From the NCBI GenBank assembly GCA_004525875.1, contig SPBQ01000138.1, positions 1-6,423 of the forward strand: a DNA stretch of 6,423 nt, read 5' to 3'. A program made the position numbers and the translations under genes. Shown piece after piece: positions 5,107 to 6,423 of this stretch. The DNA is from Myxococcales bacterium. Its GTDB lineage: Bacteria > Desulfobacterota_B > Binatia > UBA1149 > SPBQ01. Numbering within the stretch: position 1 is the stretch's first letter; every line of letters starts with the position of its first letter. The notes under the pieces are model-generated. The model saw only the letters and a list, made by a program, of their open reading frames with translations. It ran no database searches and was not told the DNA's origin.

Positions 5107-6423
5107 ATGGCGCGGTTTTGCGACGTAGGCATCGGTGTGAAGATCGGCACCCGGCGACAGGAGTGGGACTCTCGACGGGCGGCCGGCGCAGGCCGGATCG
5201 GTCGTCGCATCCTGCTCGCGCTCTTCATTGCGATCGCGATGGCGACGGCGATGGCCGTCGGCGTGGGAGCCTGTCGCCCCCGGTCCGAAGCCTTTCCACT
5301 GCGCAACAACGACGGTACGCCGCCCAACGTTCTTCTGATCTCGATCGACACCCTGCGCGCCGATCATCTCGGTGCCTACGGCTATAGGATCCCCACCAGC
5401 CCGGCGATCTCCGACCTGGCCGCGCGCGGTACGCTGTTCGAACGGTGCCTCTCACCGGCGTCGGAGACCGGGCCGGGAGCGGCCTCGCTGATCACCGGCC
5501 GCTACCAAGACCGTCACGGTGCCTGGAGCAACGTCGTTCCCCTGTCCGACGACGTGACGACGCTGGCCGAACACTTCTCGGCCGCGGGCTACGCCACCGC
5601 GGGCTTCGTTGGCAACCGTCTGCTCGGCACCAAGTTCGGCTTCGATCAGGGCTTCGATACGTTCGAAGGCTTCTGGACCGACGACATGGACGAGCCCTCC
5701 GACGCGGAAGGCGTGCGTCTGGCAACCGAGTGGATCGCCGATCACGGCGAATCATCGACGAAGCCCTGGTTCCTGTGGCTCCATCTGATGGACCCACACG
5801 GCCCCTACACGTCAACGCCGCCGTCGTGGAGCAACGGCTTCGAGTACGCACCGGGCACGTTCGGCGACGATGCTCCCGTCAAGCTCGCTTTCAGTAACTA
5901 CGGGCTCGGCATCATCCCGCGCTACCAGCAGATCGAGCACGAGCGGCAACTGTCCCGCTACGTGCGGCGATACGACGGCGAGATCCTCTTCACCGACACA
6001 CAGGTCGGCCGGCTCCTGGCCATGCTCGAGGAGACCGGCCTGCGTCAGCGCACACTGATCGTCCTCAGCGCTGACCACGGCGAAAGCCTCACCGAGCACG
6101 AGGAGTACCTTCAGCACGGCTGGTACGTCTACGACACGACGCTTCGTGTCCCGCTCGTGATCGCATGGGCGGGCCACCTGATGGAGGCAACAGCGATCGA
6201 GTCTCCCGTCAGCACCGTCGACGTCGTACCGACGCTGATCGAGCTTCTCGGGCTATCGGCGCCCCCGCACTCCGTGGACGGAGAGAGCTTCGCCCCAGCG
6301 TTGCTCGGTGGCTCTCTCGATCCCGAGCGATCGCTGTTCGCGTTCGGCGCACGCGCAAACCACCCGTTCGCCGTCTCGCGCGGTCGATGGAAGCTCATCC
6401 ACACGGCGGCCGGCAGGCCGCCC
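5107..6423 (+). CDS. Sulfatase-superfamily hydrolase, Thr-nucleophile type, probable lipoprotein (3' partial)
   Basis: The frame is open from ATG 5107 to the right edge (439 codons, no stop). An in-frame TAG at 5020 and the absence of other start codons between support this start; GTG 5137 is an alternative. After a basic N-terminus with GRRILL (32-37, faintly twin-arginine-like), a hydrophobic stretch (35-54) ends in VGAC with Cys56 as possible lipidation site. The alkaline-phosphatase-superfamily core begins at NVLLISIDTLRADHLGAYGY (74-93), with metal ligand Asp81. At the sulfatase signature the sequence is TGPGAASLITG (121-131): Thr121 occupies the place of the formylglycine Cys/Ser and Ala125 that of the conserved Arg. 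HLMDPHGPY (226-234), SADHGES (321-327, Asp323 and His324 as metal ligands) and QHGWYVYD (336-343) complete the metal site. It may therefore cleave or transfer phosphate, phosphonate or sulfate esters at the cell surface with Thr as nucleophile. Real sulfatase activity is unlikely. No maturase gene is in the window. Confidence 0.88.
   Translation, partial: MARFCDVGIGVKIGTRRQEWDSRRAAGAGRIGRRILLALFIAIAMATAMAVGVGACRPRSEAFPLRNNDGTPPNVLLISIDTLRADHLGAYGYRIPTSPAISDLAARGTLFERCLSPASETGPGAASLITGRYQDRHGAWSNVVPLSDDVTTLAEHFSAAGYATAGFVGNRLLGTKFGFDQGFDTFEGFWTDDMDEPSDAEGVRLATEWIADHGESSTKPWFLWLHLMDPHGPYTSTPPSWSNGFEYAPGTFGDDAPVKLAFSNYGLGIIPRYQQIEHERQLSRYVRRYDGEILFTDTQVGRLLAMLEETGLRQRTLIVLSADHGESLTEHEEYLQHGWYVYDTTLRVPLVIAWAGHLMEATAIESPVSTVDVVPTLIELLGLSAPPHSVDGESFAPALLGGSLDPERSLFAFGARANHPFAVSRGRWKLIHTAAGRPP

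Noticed and set aside
5236..5256. GCGATGGC direct repeat (8 bp, 4 bp apart)
   Set aside because: It encodes Ala/Met/Thr in the hydrophobic signal segment and is explained by codon bias.
1..6423. tRNA, rRNA, CRISPR arrays, insertion sequences or attachment sites
   Set aside because: No cloverleaf-like segment, repeat-spacer pattern, transposase motif or terminal inverted repeats were seen on reading the window.

Overview
This is a GC-rich bacterial stretch in which every gene I can support reads left to right. It encodes five or six unrelated-looking but intact functions and shows no sign of mobile DNA, CRISPR, rRNA or tRNA. Gene style suggests a soil or aquatic proteobacterium-like lineage: an MFE-2-like SDR next to a FadE-type acyl-CoA dehydrogenase, a Thr-type sulfatase-like lipoprotein, and above all a secreted protein ending in a lysine- and cysteine-rich module. 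My best guess is a Binatota/'deltaproteobacterial' metagenomic lineage, because I remember similar Cys/Lys-rich tails from such genomes. That guess is inference and could not be checked here.

Layout. Bases 3-1418 hold the 3' part of a gene whose start lies upstream. It is the end of an alpha/beta-hydrolase domain (catalytic-His region GVAHS) joined in frame to a roughly 260-residue module with 12 cysteines. Two GC-rich hairpins follow (1419-1445 and 1461-1481). Bases 1608-3672 hold a tight two-gene unit: a short-chain dehydrogenase of the peroxisomal multifunctional-enzyme (3-hydroxyacyl-CoA dehydrogenase) type, and an acyl-CoA dehydrogenase 19 bp behind it. Bases 3767-4471 encode a CRP/FNR-family regulator, preceded by a perfect 6-bp dyad. 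Two small hairpins and a C-rich tract follow it. Bases 4621-4974 encode a small unknown protein with the best Shine-Dalgarno sequence in the window. From 5107 a sulfatase-superfamily lipoprotein or anchored hydrolase runs off the right edge. It is preceded by a plausible sigma70-like promoter.

How they may work together. The dehydrogenase pair fits one beta-oxidation spiral acting on a CoA thioester: desaturation by the ACAD and oxidation of the 3-hydroxyacyl-CoA by the SDR. Hydratase and thiolase would have to come from elsewhere. The CRP-like gene could be co-transcribed with the pair or regulate it, but nothing in the sequence proves that. The hydrolase fusion and the sulfatase-like protein both look extracytoplasmic and may be independent units.

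The most unusual items are the hydrolase/Cys-rich fusion with an apparent internal duplication and a thrombospondin-3-like acidic loop, the Thr in place of the formylglycine Cys/Ser in the sulfatase-like protein, and the CRP-like regulator with atypical effector and DNA-contact residues beside a GC-rich dyad.
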